Below are positions 1 to 9,187 of a stretch of DNA of 64,000 nt, one piece after another; within the stretch, counting starts at the first letter, position 1, and each line of letters begins with the position of its first letter. Both the position numbers and the translations under genes were made by a program. Source of the DNA: Desulfurispira natronophila (lineage in GTDB: Bacteria; Chrysiogenota; Chrysiogenetes; Chrysiogenales; Chrysiogenaceae); NCBI RefSeq assembly GCF_014203025.1, contig NZ_JACHID010000013.1, positions 1-64,000 on the forward strand. Reading direction: 5' to 3'. The notes below the pieces were generated by a model. It made no database searches. It was not told the DNA's origin and saw only the letters and a program-made list of their open reading frames with translations.

Positions 1-29
1 AACTGAAGAAATGTAGTGCCAGAAGGAAA

Positions 30-56
30 ATCTTGAGCCTGCAACAGGCTCAAGAT
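30..56. terminator. Perfect 12-bp hairpin, likely terminator
   Basis: The arms at 30-41 (ATCTTGAGCCTG) and 45-56 (CAGGCTCAAGAT) are perfectly complementary around a CAA loop. An A-run precedes the stem and another follows it. Read on the minus strand the stem is followed by TTTTCC, and its + strand side has an A-rich flank, so it could terminate transcription on the minus strand or in both directions. The gene it would serve lies mostly outside the window. Confidence 0.6.
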
Positions 57-301
57 AAAAGACTTGCAAAATAGGGTGTCAAAGTTGGGCTAAAGAACGG
101 ATTCTTGCAACTTTTAAAGTTGTGGAAGGGGTCCTGTGTTTACTCAGGCATTATGCGCTTCATGGCTCAATAATGAATTTCAGGGTGTCATTTTTGCAAT
201 TTAAAGTTTGACAAGTAGTATCCATTTCTTTTAGCCTGATAGAAATTCCACAACAGCGACTATATAAAAAAATCGTCGCTTAATTTAGGGGGTAACTACT
301 C
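57..301 (+). promoter_or_regulatory. Leader of pyruvate carboxylase gene
   Basis: No gene is visible here. A TTGACA hexamer at 208-213 could be a -35 box, but I cannot place a convincing -10 box at normal spacing. Closer to the gene, AGCGAC (255-260) and GTCGCT (275-280) form a 6-bp inverted repeat with an A/T-only loop. A strong ribosome binding site AGGGGG (287-292) sits nine bases before the ATG at 302. Whether the repeat acts as a regulatory hairpin is unknown. Confidence 0.35.
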
Positions 302-3300
302 ATGACCAAGCCAATTAAACGCATTCTTGTCGCTAATCGTGGCGAAATTGCCATTCGGGTATTTCGTGCTTGTACTGAACTGGGGATCAGTACTATCGCT
401 ATTTACTCAAAAGAAGATTTGCTCAGCTTGCACCGATACAAAGCCGATGAAGCCTATCTCATTGGTGAAGGCAAGGGACCCATTGAGGCTTATCTGGATA
501 TTGACGGCATAATTTCACTGGCCAAGGCTAAGGACATAGACGCTATTCACCCTGGCTATGGCTTTTTGGCTGAAAATGCTGAATTTGCTCGCAAGTGTGC
601 TGAAAACGATATTAAGTTCATTGGCCCTCATGCAGATATTATCGATAAAATGGGAGATAAAGTTACTGCCAAGGAAATCGCCATTTCCGCAGGCCTACCT
701 GTGATTCCTGGTACAGAAAAACCAGTAAAAACTCAGCAAGATTCCCTGATATTTGCCAAACAACACGGTTATCCTATTATGATTAAAGCTGCTGCTGGTG
801 GCGGTGGTCGTGGCATGCGCATTGCCCGCAATAAGGATGAGCTATTTGATAACATTGAGTCTGCCAAAAATGAGGCCCTCAAGGCTTTTGGGAATGACTC
901 TGTCTTTCTGGAAAAAATGCTGGAAAAACCCAAGCATATTGAAGTTCAAATCCTCGGGGATGAGCATGGCAACATTGTGCACATGTATGAGCGGGATTGC
1001 TCCATTCAGCGTCGACATCAGAAGGTAATTGAGGTTGCCCCCTGTCTTACTATTAGCGACTCACAGCGTAAGGCCATCTGTGACGATGCCGTTTTGCTAG
1101 CCAAAAAGGTTGGCTATGTCAACGCCGGCACCGTAGAATTTCTATTGGATAGCGATGGCAAGCACTACTTTATTGAGATGAACCCCCGGATCCAGGTGGA
1201 ACATACAGTTACGGAAGTGGTTACCGGGTGGGATATTGTTCAGGCTCAAATCAATATTGCCAAAGGTCTTAGCCTTGACTCTCCTCTCATTGGAATTAAG
1301 AGCCAGATGGATATTGGCCTCCACGGCTACGCCATTCAGTGTCGCGTGACTACGGAAGATCCATCAAATAATTTTATGCCCGATACTGGTCGCATAACTG
1401 CCTATCGCAGTGCTTCGGGTTTTGGCGTGCGTCTTGATGCCGGCAATGCTTTTGAAGGTGCGGAGATCTCACCCCACTACGATTCACTGCTGGTAAAGGT
1501 CACCACTTGGGGAAAAACTCTGGAGAAGGCCGCTCGTAAAATGAATCGCTCTTTGCTGGAGTTCCGTATCCGTGGAGTCAATACCAATTTGGTTTTCCTG
1601 GAAAATGTCATATCAGATCCCAAGTTTCGCTCAGGCGAGACTGATACCACCTATATTGAAAGCAACCCTGACCTTTTCCAGTTTAGAGAAAAACGTGATC
1701 GTGCTACTAAAACATTGCGTTTCATTGGTGACATTGTCGTTAATGGAACGGAAGGTATTCCCAAGGGAAAACCAGCGGGGGTAACTTTTTTACCGCCGAT
1801 TGTCCCTGACACACGTGGCATGCAGGTCATGGATGGCACCAAGCAGATACTAGACAAGCAAGGACCGGAAGGTTTGGCAAAATGGATGAAAGAGCAAAAG
1901 CGCTTGCTCATCACAGATACAACCATGCGCGATGCTCACCAGTCTCTTTTTGCCACTCGTATGCGCACCCGCGATATGACTCGAATAGCCAGCGCATGTG
2001 CGGCAACCATGCCTCAGATGTTCAGCTATGAAATGTGGGGTGGAGCCACCTTTGATGTAGCTTATCGTTTCCTTAAGGAGTCTCCGTGGGAGCGAATGCA
2101 GCTACTGCGAGAATTGATCCCCAATACTCTCTTCCAGATGCTGCTTCGTGGTGCAAATGCAGTGGGTTACACAAACTACCCTGACAATGTAGTGCGCGAT
2201 TTTATCCGCATTTCTGCAAGGGAAGGGATGGATATCTACCGTATTTTTGATTCACTTAACTGGCTTGACGGCATGAAAGTCGCCGTAGAAGAAGTGCGCA
2301 AACTGGATAAGGTGGCAGAGGCGTGTATCTGTTATACTGGTGATATTCTTGATAAAAAACGCTCAAAATACGATCTCAAATACTATGTCAACATGGCCAA
2401 AGAGCTTGAGAAAATGGGTGCCCATGTGCTGGGTATAAAAGACATGGCAGGTCTTCTGAAGCCATACGCAGCCACTGAACTGGTAAAGGCTCTTAAGGAT
2501 AATATTGATATACCCATCCATTTTCACACCCATGATACCAGTGCCAACGCCATAACTACCGTAATGAAGGCGGCAGAGGCAGGAGTTGACGCCGTAGACT
2601 TGGCAATGGCCAGCATGGCGGAGCTTACGAGTCAGCCCTCGCTCAACGCCATTCTCTATGCACTCAAGGATACTGACCGGGATCCAGGCATCGATATTGA
2701 CAGCGCCCAGCAGATTTCAAACTACTTTGAAATTATCCGCGACTACTATGCTCCTTTTGAAAGTGGGCTAAAAGCTGGTAATGCCGAAGTGTATGAGCAC
2801 GAAATACCAGGCGGCCAATACTCCAACCTTCGCCCACAGGCGATATCTCTGGGGTTGGGCGAACGGTTTGACGACATTAAGAAGAAATACGCTCAGGTTA
2901 ATGACATTCTGGGGGATATTGTCAAGGTAACTCCTTCATCCAAAGTAGTTGGTGATCTGGCTCTCTTTATGATCCGAAACGATATAGAGACCAAGGAACA
3001 GTTGGTGGAGCGGGGCTCCAAGATGGGTTTCCCCGACAGTGTCGTCTCTTATTTCAAGGGCATGATGGGGCAGCCTATGGGGGGATTTCCGGGGGATCTG
3101 CAAAAGGTTGTTCTCAAAGGTGAAGAAGCCATTACCTGTCGTCCCGGTGAACTGTTAGAGCCGGTAGATCTGAAAGCCTTGCAAAAGGAGCTGACCACCA
3201 AGTTCAACTTCCCCGCCACTGACGTAGATGCCATAAGTTATGCTTTATACGATCGGGTACTGGAAGACTTCTTCAAAGCTCAGGATAATTACGGCGATGT

Positions 3301-3748
3301 CAGTGTGCTGGATACCCCGACTTTCTTCTATGGGCTGGATGTTGGTGAGCAGGTGGAAGTCGAGATTGAAGCTGGTAAGACTTTGGTTGTGAAGTTGATC
3401 GATGTGGGTGAGCCCAATGAGAAAGGTATGCGCCCAGTACGCTTCGAGCTCAATGGGGTAGCACGTACTATATATGTCAAAGATAATGAAGCCTCCAAGA
3501 ACGTGGTCAGTCGTGAAAAGGCTGATCTCTCCAACCCCGGGCACCTTGCTGCGTCCATGCCTGGAAAGGTATTCAAACTGCTGGTGAAGGAAGGTGACAG
3601 TGTTAAAAAAGACCAGGCACTGGTTGTCACCGAGGCTATGAAAATGGAGACCAAAGTGTCTACAGGGAAAGCAGGTAAAGTAGCAAAAATTCTCGTCTTA
3701 GAAGGCGAAGAGGTTGACTCTGGAGACCTGCTGGTGGTTGTCGAATAA
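302..3748 (+). CDS. pyc: Pyruvate carboxylase, single-chain
   Basis: Biotin-dependent enzyme that carboxylates pyruvate to oxaloacetate with ATP and bicarbonate, refilling the TCA cycle and feeding gluconeogenesis in the cytoplasm. At 1148 residues it has the normal length of the one-polypeptide alpha4 form. The N-terminal biotin carboxylase begins with KRILVANRGEIAIR and carries an ATP-grasp glycine loop (GGGGRGMR) near residue 165. The carboxyltransferase domain begins near residue 535 with TDTTMRDAHQS. The biotinyl domain has EAMKMET with the biotinylated lysine at 1114. It is monocistronic: a leader lies upstream and a strong terminator follows directly. The start is fixed by AGGGGG nine bases upstream. 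The family call is certain; regulation by acetyl-CoA is not visible. Confidence 0.97.
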   Translation: MTKPIKRILVANRGEIAIRVFRACTELGISTIAIYSKEDLLSLHRYKADEAYLIGEGKGPIEAYLDIDGIISLAKAKDIDAIHPGYGFLAENAEFARKCAENDIKFIGPHADIIDKMGDKVTAKEIAISAGLPVIPGTEKPVKTQQDSLIFAKQHGYPIMIKAAAGGGGRGMRIARNKDELFDNIESAKNEALKAFGNDSVFLEKMLEKPKHIEVQILGDEHGNIVHMYERDCSIQRRHQKVIEVAPCLTISDSQRKAICDDAVLLAKKVGYVNAGTVEFLLDSDGKHYFIEMNPRIQVEHTVTEVVTGWDIVQAQINIAKGLSLDSPLIGIKSQMDIGLHGYAIQCRVTTEDPSNNFMPDTGRITAYRSASGFGVRLDAGNAFEGAEISPHYDSLLVKVTTWGKTLEKAARKMNRSLLEFRIRGVNTNLVFLENVISDPKFRSGETDTTYIESNPDLFQFREKRDRATKTLRFIGDIVVNGTEGIPKGKPAGVTFLPPIVPDTRGMQVMDGTKQILDKQGPEGLAKWMKEQKRLLITDTTMRDAHQSLFATRMRTRDMTRIASACAATMPQMFSYEMWGGATFDVAYRFLKESPWERMQLLRELIPNTLFQMLLRGANAVGYTNYPDNVVRDFIRISAREGMDIYRIFDSLNWLDGMKVAVEEVRKLDKVAEACICYTGDILDKKRSKYDLKYYVNMAKELEKMGAHVLGIKDMAGLLKPYAATELVKALKDNIDIPIHFHTHDTSANAITTVMKAAEAGVDAVDLAMASMAELTSQPSLNAILYALKDTDRDPGIDIDSAQQISNYFEIIRDYYAPFESGLKAGNAEVYEHEIPGGQYSNLRPQAISLGLGERFDDIKKKYAQVNDILGDIVKVTPSSKVVGDLALFMIRNDIETKEQLVERGSKMGFPDSVVSYFKGMMGQPMGGFPGDLQKVVLKGEEAITCRPGELLEPVDLKALQKELTTKFNFPATDVDAISYALYDRVLEDFFKAQDNYGDVSVLDTPTFFYGLDVGEQVEVEIEAGKTLVVKLIDVGEPNEKGMRPVRFELNGVARTIYVKDNEASKNVVSREKADLSNPGHLAASMPGKVFKLLVKEGDSVKKDQALVVTEAMKMETKVSTGKAGKVAKILVLEGEEVDSGDLLVVVE

Positions 3749-3763
3749 TATTACTTCCACTAC

Positions 3764-3802
3764 AACAAAGCCCTTCTCCAAAGCTTGGGGGAGGGCTTTG
3801 TT
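3764..3802. terminator. Strong terminator between pyc and umuC
   Basis: AACAAAGCCCT (3764-3774) pairs with AGGGCTTTGTT (3792-3802), extended inward by CTCC/GGGG pairs around a short loop. It lies between the converging pyc and umuC genes, so it can serve both strands. Confidence 0.8.
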
Positions 3803-3828
3803 CGTTGAGGCAAAGTGAGCTAATTCTT

Positions 3829-5103
3829 TTACCGAACCACTGGTATATCCTGCCATCGGCTGGTGTAGGCTGGTGATACCCGGGCTCGCTTCATTTGCCA
3901 GCTTCCCCCGGAGCACCCCTGACCTCCAAACCATATTTGGCTCTTACCGTTGCGATTAATGTGGTCAACTGCTTCCATCAGTGCAGTTGAACGCTGACGT
4001 TCCTGTGGTTCGTGAAACAGGCAAGGCGGGCTTTCATCATTGCTGGTTAACTCAGACAACATGACCCCACCTTTAATGTAGGCGTAACCTTGGCGCCATA
4101 TGTGTGAAAGTAGATCTGTTGCCAACTCGATAATGTGACGCGTGTCATTGGTCGCAAAGGGCAGGGGCGCGCCTGCTGAGTTGCTATACCCTGGTCCACT
4201 TGTGTCAAAGGGGCTGGTACGGATAAATACAGTAAGGCGACGAGCATGGAGCTGTTCTGCGCGCAATCGTTCAGCTGCACGGGAAGCATAGGTGCAAATA
4301 GCTTCAGACATAGGCTGAATAGTGGTAACTCGCTCGCCAAAGGAGCGGGAGCATATCAATTGCTTGCGTAGTGCAGGGGAATCTTCAAAACGAAAACACG
4401 CCTCACCTCGAAGTTCCCGTTGTGTGCGGGATACGTTTATGGAAAGACGTTTGCGCAATCGCTCGGTGGCGGCAGTTGCGAGTTGCCAAGCAGTTTCGAT
4501 ACCCATGGTAGATAGCCGGTGGGCGGTTTTGCGCCCAATTCCCCAGACCTCACTTGCCGGCATCAGGCGCAATAGCCTCTCCTGACGCTGTGGATCCCTC
4601 AGGTCTACGACGCCATTGGTGGCAGGATACCTCTTGGCAGCCTGATTAGCCAGTTTAGCTAGAGTTTTACTCGGCGCTATTCCGATACAGGTAGTAATGC
4701 CGGTCCACTGGCGAACGGTGGACCGAATATGGTCCGCCAGGTCTGGCAAACTTGGGTCAAAAGAGAAAGGGCTGAGATCGAGAAAAGCCTCATCAATAGA
4801 GTAAATTTCCACTTGAGGAGCCAAGTGTTCCAGTGTGGCCATTACTCGCTGGGAGATATCTGCATATAATGTATAATTTGAAGAAAATACAGCAATGTTA
4901 TATCGCAGGACCAGATCTTCAACCTGGTAGAAGGGGACTCCCATGCCTATCCCCAGTGCTTTGGCTTCTGAGCTACGGGCGACCACACAGCCATCGTTAT
5001 TGGAAAGCACAATCACCGGACGGTGACGAAGATCAGGGCGAAATATCTTTTCACAACTGGCGTAAAAGCTGTTGCAGTCGACCAGAGCGAAGCAGGTATT
5101 CAT
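3829..5103 (-). CDS. umuC: DNA polymerase V catalytic subunit UmuC
   Basis: Y-family translesion DNA polymerase that, with processed UmuD, copies past DNA lesions in the SOS response. The 424 residues are the usual length. The N-terminus has the catalytic FALVDCNSFYASCEKIF, and SIDEAFLDL near residue 100 supplies the second acidic pair. The helix-hairpin-helix region (VWGIGRKTAHRL) follows, and the C-terminus ends in a DUF4113-like tail (INRNGKSQIWFGGQG) typical of UmuC and absent from DinB. The ATG overlaps the umuD stop as ATGA, so the two are translationally coupled. Expression is probably SOS-controlled from the umuD operator candidate at 5601-5615. Confidence 0.95.
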   Translation of the reverse strand: MNTCFALVDCNSFYASCEKIFRPDLRHRPVIVLSNNDGCVVARSSEAKALGIGMGVPFYQVEDLVLRYNIAVFSSNYTLYADISQRVMATLEHLAPQVEIYSIDEAFLDLSPFSFDPSLPDLADHIRSTVRQWTGITTCIGIAPSKTLAKLANQAAKRYPATNGVVDLRDPQRQERLLRLMPASEVWGIGRKTAHRLSTMGIETAWQLATAATERLRKRLSINVSRTQRELRGEACFRFEDSPALRKQLICSRSFGERVTTIQPMSEAICTYASRAAERLRAEQLHARRLTVFIRTSPFDTSGPGYSNSAGAPLPFATNDTRHIIELATDLLSHIWRQGYAYIKGGVMLSELTSNDESPPCLFHEPQERQRSTALMEAVDHINRNGKSQIWFGGQGCSGGSWQMKRARVSPAYTSRWQDIPVVR

Positions 5104-5543
5104 ATTTGGCGCAATGTATGAAGGACGTGGGTAACTACGCCCAGGATGTCCAAGCCCTCATCAGGAATAATGGCAATTGGCTGATAGGAAGGATTCATTG
5201 GCACAAGGCGTAGTGAAGGGTGGAGCTCCAAGCGTTTCATAGTGAGCTCACCTTGCAGTGCGGCTATAACAACATCGCCGTGGCGGGGCTCAAGGGAGCG
5301 GTCTACTACTAAAGTATCGCCGGGGTGAATATTCCCCTCTATCATAGAGTCTCCCTGGGCCTGAACAAAGTAGGTGGCGGTAGGATTGCGAATACAAAGT
5401 TCATTGAGGTCAAGGTTGCGCTCAATGTAGTCTTGGGCCGGTGAGGGGAAGCCGGCCATTACCGTTTCGCAAAAGTGCGGTATAGAAGGATAGAGGCTTG
5501 GCTCTGTTATAGGTTTACCTATTATTTGAACGTCGGTTGTCAT
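5100..5543 (-). CDS. umuD: SOS mutagenesis protein UmuD (S24 protease)
   Basis: LexA-like self-cleaving protein; the cleaved UmuD' dimer binds UmuC to form polymerase V. With the start chosen here it has 147 residues. The Ala30-Gly31 bond (VMAGFPSPAQDY) is the expected self-cleavage site. Ser66 (GDSM) and Lys103 (TMKRL) are the serine-lysine dyad, at spacing matching E. coli Ser60/Lys97. I chose the ATG at 5543 because AGGAAA lies just before it and the protein then begins like family members; an in-frame ATG at 5600 would add 19 unrelated residues and overlap the operator-like palindrome. It is first in the umuDC pair. Confidence 0.93.
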   Translation of the reverse strand: MTTDVQIIGKPITEPSLYPSIPHFCETVMAGFPSPAQDYIERNLDLNELCIRNPTATYFVQAQGDSMIEGNIHPGDTLVVDRSLEPRHGDVVIAALQGELTMKRLELHPSLRLVPMNPSYQPIAIIPDEGLDILGVVTHVLHTLRQI

Positions 5544-5600
5544 GAAAATTTCCTGTGTGGATATGGCTAAGAGGGCGAATAGCAAATGCTGTGAAAACAT

Positions 5601-5615
5601 TTGTTAGTATAACAA
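5601..5615. promoter_or_regulatory. Palindromic operator candidate upstream of umuDC
   Basis: TTGTTA-GTA-TAACAA is a perfect 6+3+6 inverted repeat 57 bases before the umuD ATG. Its position suits a LexA site. It does not match the gammaproteobacterial CTGT-N8-ACAG box exactly (here TTGT-N7-ACAA), so if it is a LexA site the lineage uses its own motif. Confidence 0.5.
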
Positions 5616-5647
5616 GTCTGCGGTGGCCTTACCAGTAAAGGTCAAGA

Positions 5648-6784
5648 TTAAAGTGCTTCTTGGCCGCGATAGCGTGGCAGCTCTAGTGAAAATTCGACAC
5701 CATCGCCAATATTGGCCACCTGTATACGCCCCTGAAATTTTTTTTCGATAATTGTACGAGCCAAAGACAAGCCGATACCGGTACCCTTGCCAGGTTTAGT
5801 CGTAAAGAAAGGCTCAAATACCTTTTCCGGCATAAGATCGTCCGGGATTCCACCGGCATTATCCCGGATTCGTATCTCTATGCGCTCTGCATCATGGCTT
5901 GAAATATCGATATTGATGAGCCCATCCAATCGTTGGTTTTCATCAAGAGCGTCAAGAGAGTTGTTGATGATATTAAGGACTACTTGCTTGAATTCGCTGG
6001 GATAGCCCAAGCAGAAAAGAGTTGCATCCCCGTGTATCTCTATGCTTGTACTGGTTCGTATGAGCTGGCCCTTGAGGAGATCCCTGACAATAGTTACAGC
6101 ATCATGCACACTGAAGACTTCAAGATTGCGTGAAGGGCTGTAAAAGTCACGGAAATCATTCATGGTTTGGGTCATAAAACGTATCTGCTTCATGACCTGC
6201 TCTTCGTGGTTTTCCAGACTTGCTTGGTTAAGCTCTCCCATCTTTTGGAGCGTTACCAGACTTTGGGTCATAATGGCGATGGCATTGACTGGCTGTTGCC
6301 ACTGGTGAGCTATGGCGCCTATCATACTGCCGAGCTCCGCCAGCTTGGACTGTTGGATCAAGGTAGCTTGCTGGAACTCCATATCTCTTTGCAACTGTTT
6401 AAGTTCAGTTACATCGGAAGCAGTGGTGATCTTGTATTTTTTGCCATCGGGCATGGAGAGTCGACCTGCCGTAGCGTAAATGTCAATAGTACGGCCATTA
6501 CGGTGAAGCACCTTCCAATGCTGAGCAATTTCATTGACCTTTTCTGCCAGAAAGTCATCATGCAGTTGTTGCAACTTGGTACGTTGCGATGGTGGTACGA
6601 CGATAGTAAAAGGTTGGCCCAACAACTCCTCTTGGGAGTAACCGTATATATCGCAATAGGCTTGATTGACCTTGACATATTTATAGTTATGGTCAGTGAC
6701 ACAAATACCTAGCTGGGCTGAGTCAAAGACCCCTTGCAGTAAAAGTTGTGTATCGAGATGGTGGGGGTCACCCTGGGAACCCAT
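5648..6784 (-). CDS. Cytoplasmic PAS sensor histidine kinase
   Basis: A soluble two-component kinase of 378 residues with no membrane segment. A PAS domain (about residues 12-130; GICVTDHNYKYVKVNQAYC, YGYSQEELLG) is followed by a short coiled linker and the phospho-acceptor H160 in GAIAHQWQQPVNAIA. The ATPase domain has the N-box NIINNSLDAL (271-280), G1 DNAGGIP (308-314), the F-box EPFFTTK and G2 GKGTGIGLS. The signal sensed by PAS is not evident. No response regulator gene is adjacent; the next kinase upstream has the same H-box type, so both may feed a shared distant regulator. GC and codon use look like the neighbours. Confidence 0.9.
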   Translation of the reverse strand: MGSQGDPHHLDTQLLLQGVFDSAQLGICVTDHNYKYVKVNQAYCDIYGYSQEELLGQPFTIVVPPSQRTKLQQLHDDFLAEKVNEIAQHWKVLHRNGRTIDIYATAGRLSMPDGKKYKITTASDVTELKQLQRDMEFQQATLIQQSKLAELGSMIGAIAHQWQQPVNAIAIMTQSLVTLQKMGELNQASLENHEEQVMKQIRFMTQTMNDFRDFYSPSRNLEVFSVHDAVTIVRDLLKGQLIRTSTSIEIHGDATLFCLGYPSEFKQVVLNIINNSLDALDENQRLDGLINIDISSHDAERIEIRIRDNAGGIPDDLMPEKVFEPFFTTKPGKGTGIGLSLARTIIEKKFQGRIQVANIGDGVEFSLELPRYRGQEAL

Positions 6785-6885
6785 ATTGCCTCCTGGCCGG
6801 TAGCATTGCGTCTTAATTACTGGAAATCATACCATAATTTGTTGTTTAGGTGTAGGAGTGACTTATACAGCTGGATCGGAAAAAT

Positions 6886-8841
6886 CTAGAGATTACTCTC
6901 GCAAGATGGCGGAACCGTTATTGTGAAGCAGGCGCCACCCTCGACATTCCCCGCAGTAATTGTGCCTCCCATTCCTTGCTCCAGTAGTGTTCGAGCCATG
7001 GAGAGGCCAATGCCTGTGCCCGCAGTATCCTCTTTGGTGCTGAAATAAGGATCAAAGATACGCTCAATAATACTTTGATCAATCCCACCTCCATTGTCAG
7101 TAATTTGTATTGTAGCGCCCTGATTGCTGGCAGTTATGTCAATCCAGATGCAGCCTGACTGGCAGGTTGCCAGATGGTTTCTGGCTGCCACTATGGCATC
7201 CCGGGCATTATTAATGATATTCAATACGACCTGCTGGAATTCATTGCGCTGTCCACAGGTGCGCACGTCCTCGTTGCCACTGATCACTACCTCAATCTGG
7301 TGGTTGTTGAGCTGGGCACTAACCAGCTTGACGGCGCTTTTAATGGCTTGTTTTACGTTAAAGTTTTCCCGTTCCTTATTGGGATGAAAGAAGTTGCGAA
7401 AATCATCGATAGTATGGGCCATGTAGTCTATTTGCGCCATGGCGTGGCTGGCGGTTTCATTCAGATAGTTTCGGTTTATTTCACCATGTTCATAGGCTTC
7501 ACCCAAGTCCTGTACTAATATGCCCAAAACGTTAAGGGGCTGTTTCCACTGGTGGCTGATAGCGCCAATCATTTCACCCATAGCCGCCATGCGGGACTGC
7601 TGCACCAGTAGCTCCTCGTTTTTATGGCGCTTGTCAGACTCCTGTGCTACTCGCTCTTCCAGGTGCTCGTTGAGATCCCACAGGGATTGTTCGAGTAGCA
7701 CCAGATGAGTAATGTCGCTGTGAATACCCATAATGCGGGTGGCTTTTCCGTGGTTATCGCGTTCAACAATCTTGCCACGGCTGTATATCCAGCGGTAGGT
7801 GCCATTGGCATCCTTCTGGCGGAATCGATGCTCAATATAGTTTTTTTTGTCTACAAGAGACTCCTGGATTGCATGTTGCAATATAGCCTGATCATCACTG
7901 TGAATCGTGGTAATCCACTGGTCAAATCCAAGGTATCCCTCGGTGTCAGACTGAGCGAGTCCCAGACGCTGGTATTCGGTAGCAGTGAAGCGAACCCTTC
8001 TCCCAACGACATCGTAATCGTAAACACTGTCTCCAGTACAATCCAGAGCCATATTCAAGCGTTCTCGGTTAACACGCAGGTCTTCCTGGATTTCATTGCT
8101 TTCCTGTAAACGTCGTCTACTGTTTCTATACACCATACCAATTGCACCGGTACCCAGCAACGCTACCATACCATGGTTAAACAGCAGCCACTGCCAGGAT
8201 TGAGCCTGCCGCTGCAGTGCTGGCTCCATATCAAGTTTAACAGTGATAGCTCCAGCAATATCACCAGGTTCACCAAGGGAATTATGCGCTGCATGACATT
8301 CCAGGCAGGACTCCTGCACGATAAAGGGGGCAATACCCCGCATGCTGCTGCCCTCCTGGTTTTTTACGACCTGAAAGGACACTTGTTCAGCACGCTTGAA
8401 GTGGTGCAACGCCATAGTCTCCCAATCGTCGGGAGCATTTGGGGCGTGAGTGGGATTAAATCCAACAATGCGGGTCGATGCTACCGATTTGCACTCTGTG
8501 GCATCCTGATTGAACAATCGGATAAAGTAGGCTGGATTTATCAGGGTCAGGGATTTGCCGTTGGCTTGTAAATCCCGTAGAGGGTGGTCGCTTAGGTAAG
8601 GATTGGGTTCCGTGCCCAGATCACTGAATACATAAACCCCTCCGTGGCGGGCAAACCACTGGCGCACCGCAATGTCACGCTGCATACTTACCATAGCTTC
8701 GCTGCGGACCCCCTCCAAGGTGTGCTGATGCAGGATATGAGTATTCCATGCCAAAGAGGCAGTCATAATGCATAGCCAAGCTACCAGGCCCGTAAGAGCG
8801 TAGTTGCGCAAACTTCGGTGAGTCAGGCCATAAGTGCTCAT
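6886..8841 (-). CDS. Membrane histidine kinase with c-haem sensor domain
   Basis: A 651-residue kinase. After a first membrane helix (about 12-35) comes a periplasmic domain of roughly 175 residues ending in SCLECHAAHNSLGEPGDIAG, a CXXCH c-haem motif (about 179-183) in the DUF3365/Tll0287-like context. A second helix (about 217-239) leads to a PAS domain (about 260-375), a coiled coil, H430 in GAISHQWKQPLN, N-box NIINNARDAI and G boxes DNGGGID and GTGIGLS. I infer redox or gas sensing through covalently bound haem. The start at 8841 has AGG six bases upstream; the in-frame ATG at 8862 has no ribosome site. No cognate regulator is adjacent. Confidence 0.88.
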   Translation of the reverse strand: MSTYGLTHRSLRNYALTGLVAWLCIMTASLAWNTHILHQHTLEGVRSEAMVSMQRDIAVRQWFARHGGVYVFSDLGTEPNPYLSDHPLRDLQANGKSLTLINPAYFIRLFNQDATECKSVASTRIVGFNPTHAPNAPDDWETMALHHFKRAEQVSFQVVKNQEGSSMRGIAPFIVQESCLECHAAHNSLGEPGDIAGAITVKLDMEPALQRQAQSWQWLLFNHGMVALLGTGAIGMVYRNSRRRLQESNEIQEDLRVNRERLNMALDCTGDSVYDYDVVGRRVRFTATEYQRLGLAQSDTEGYLGFDQWITTIHSDDQAILQHAIQESLVDKKNYIEHRFRQKDANGTYRWIYSRGKIVERDNHGKATRIMGIHSDITHLVLLEQSLWDLNEHLEERVAQESDKRHKNEELLVQQSRMAAMGEMIGAISHQWKQPLNVLGILVQDLGEAYEHGEINRNYLNETASHAMAQIDYMAHTIDDFRNFFHPNKERENFNVKQAIKSAVKLVSAQLNNHQIEVVISGNEDVRTCGQRNEFQQVVLNIINNARDAIVAARNHLATCQSGCIWIDITASNQGATIQITDNGGGIDQSIIERIFDPYFSTKEDTAGTGIGLSMARTLLEQGMGGTITAGNVEGGACFTITVPPSCESNL

Positions 8842-9187
8842 GGTATACCTCGATTCTGGCATGAAGCTTATTCAGAAGACTCAATTTAACTGACAATGTA
8901 AATAAATTATGGCTCAGGCAGGAGGAGTTGGCAAGAGAATTTGTGAAATATTTCCTGTGTGACATTGAGAATTGCTAAATCTGAATATGTAGCTAACAAA
9001 AGGAGCAATGAGCGAATTACTCCTTAAACTACAATTGTTAAGCACTTTGCTATAATCATCTGCAATGAAATGTTCTGAAAAGGTATTCCTTGTACAAGTA
9101 GGAGCACGTTTGTGAAAATGGACTTTTTCCACTTAAAAACACGAGGTGATTGGCTTTGCCAGCGAGTCGCACCACTTGTAGTAAGGA
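8842..9187 (-). other. Intergenic region, 346 bases
   Basis: No gene is supported. After the stop of the downstream-reading HD-GYP gene (minus strand) there is a short imperfect hairpin around TGGCaaaGCCA followed by GTGTTTTT, which may be a weak terminator. The rest is AT-rich and should hold the promoter of the haem kinase; I cannot fix its boxes. Confidence 0.35.
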
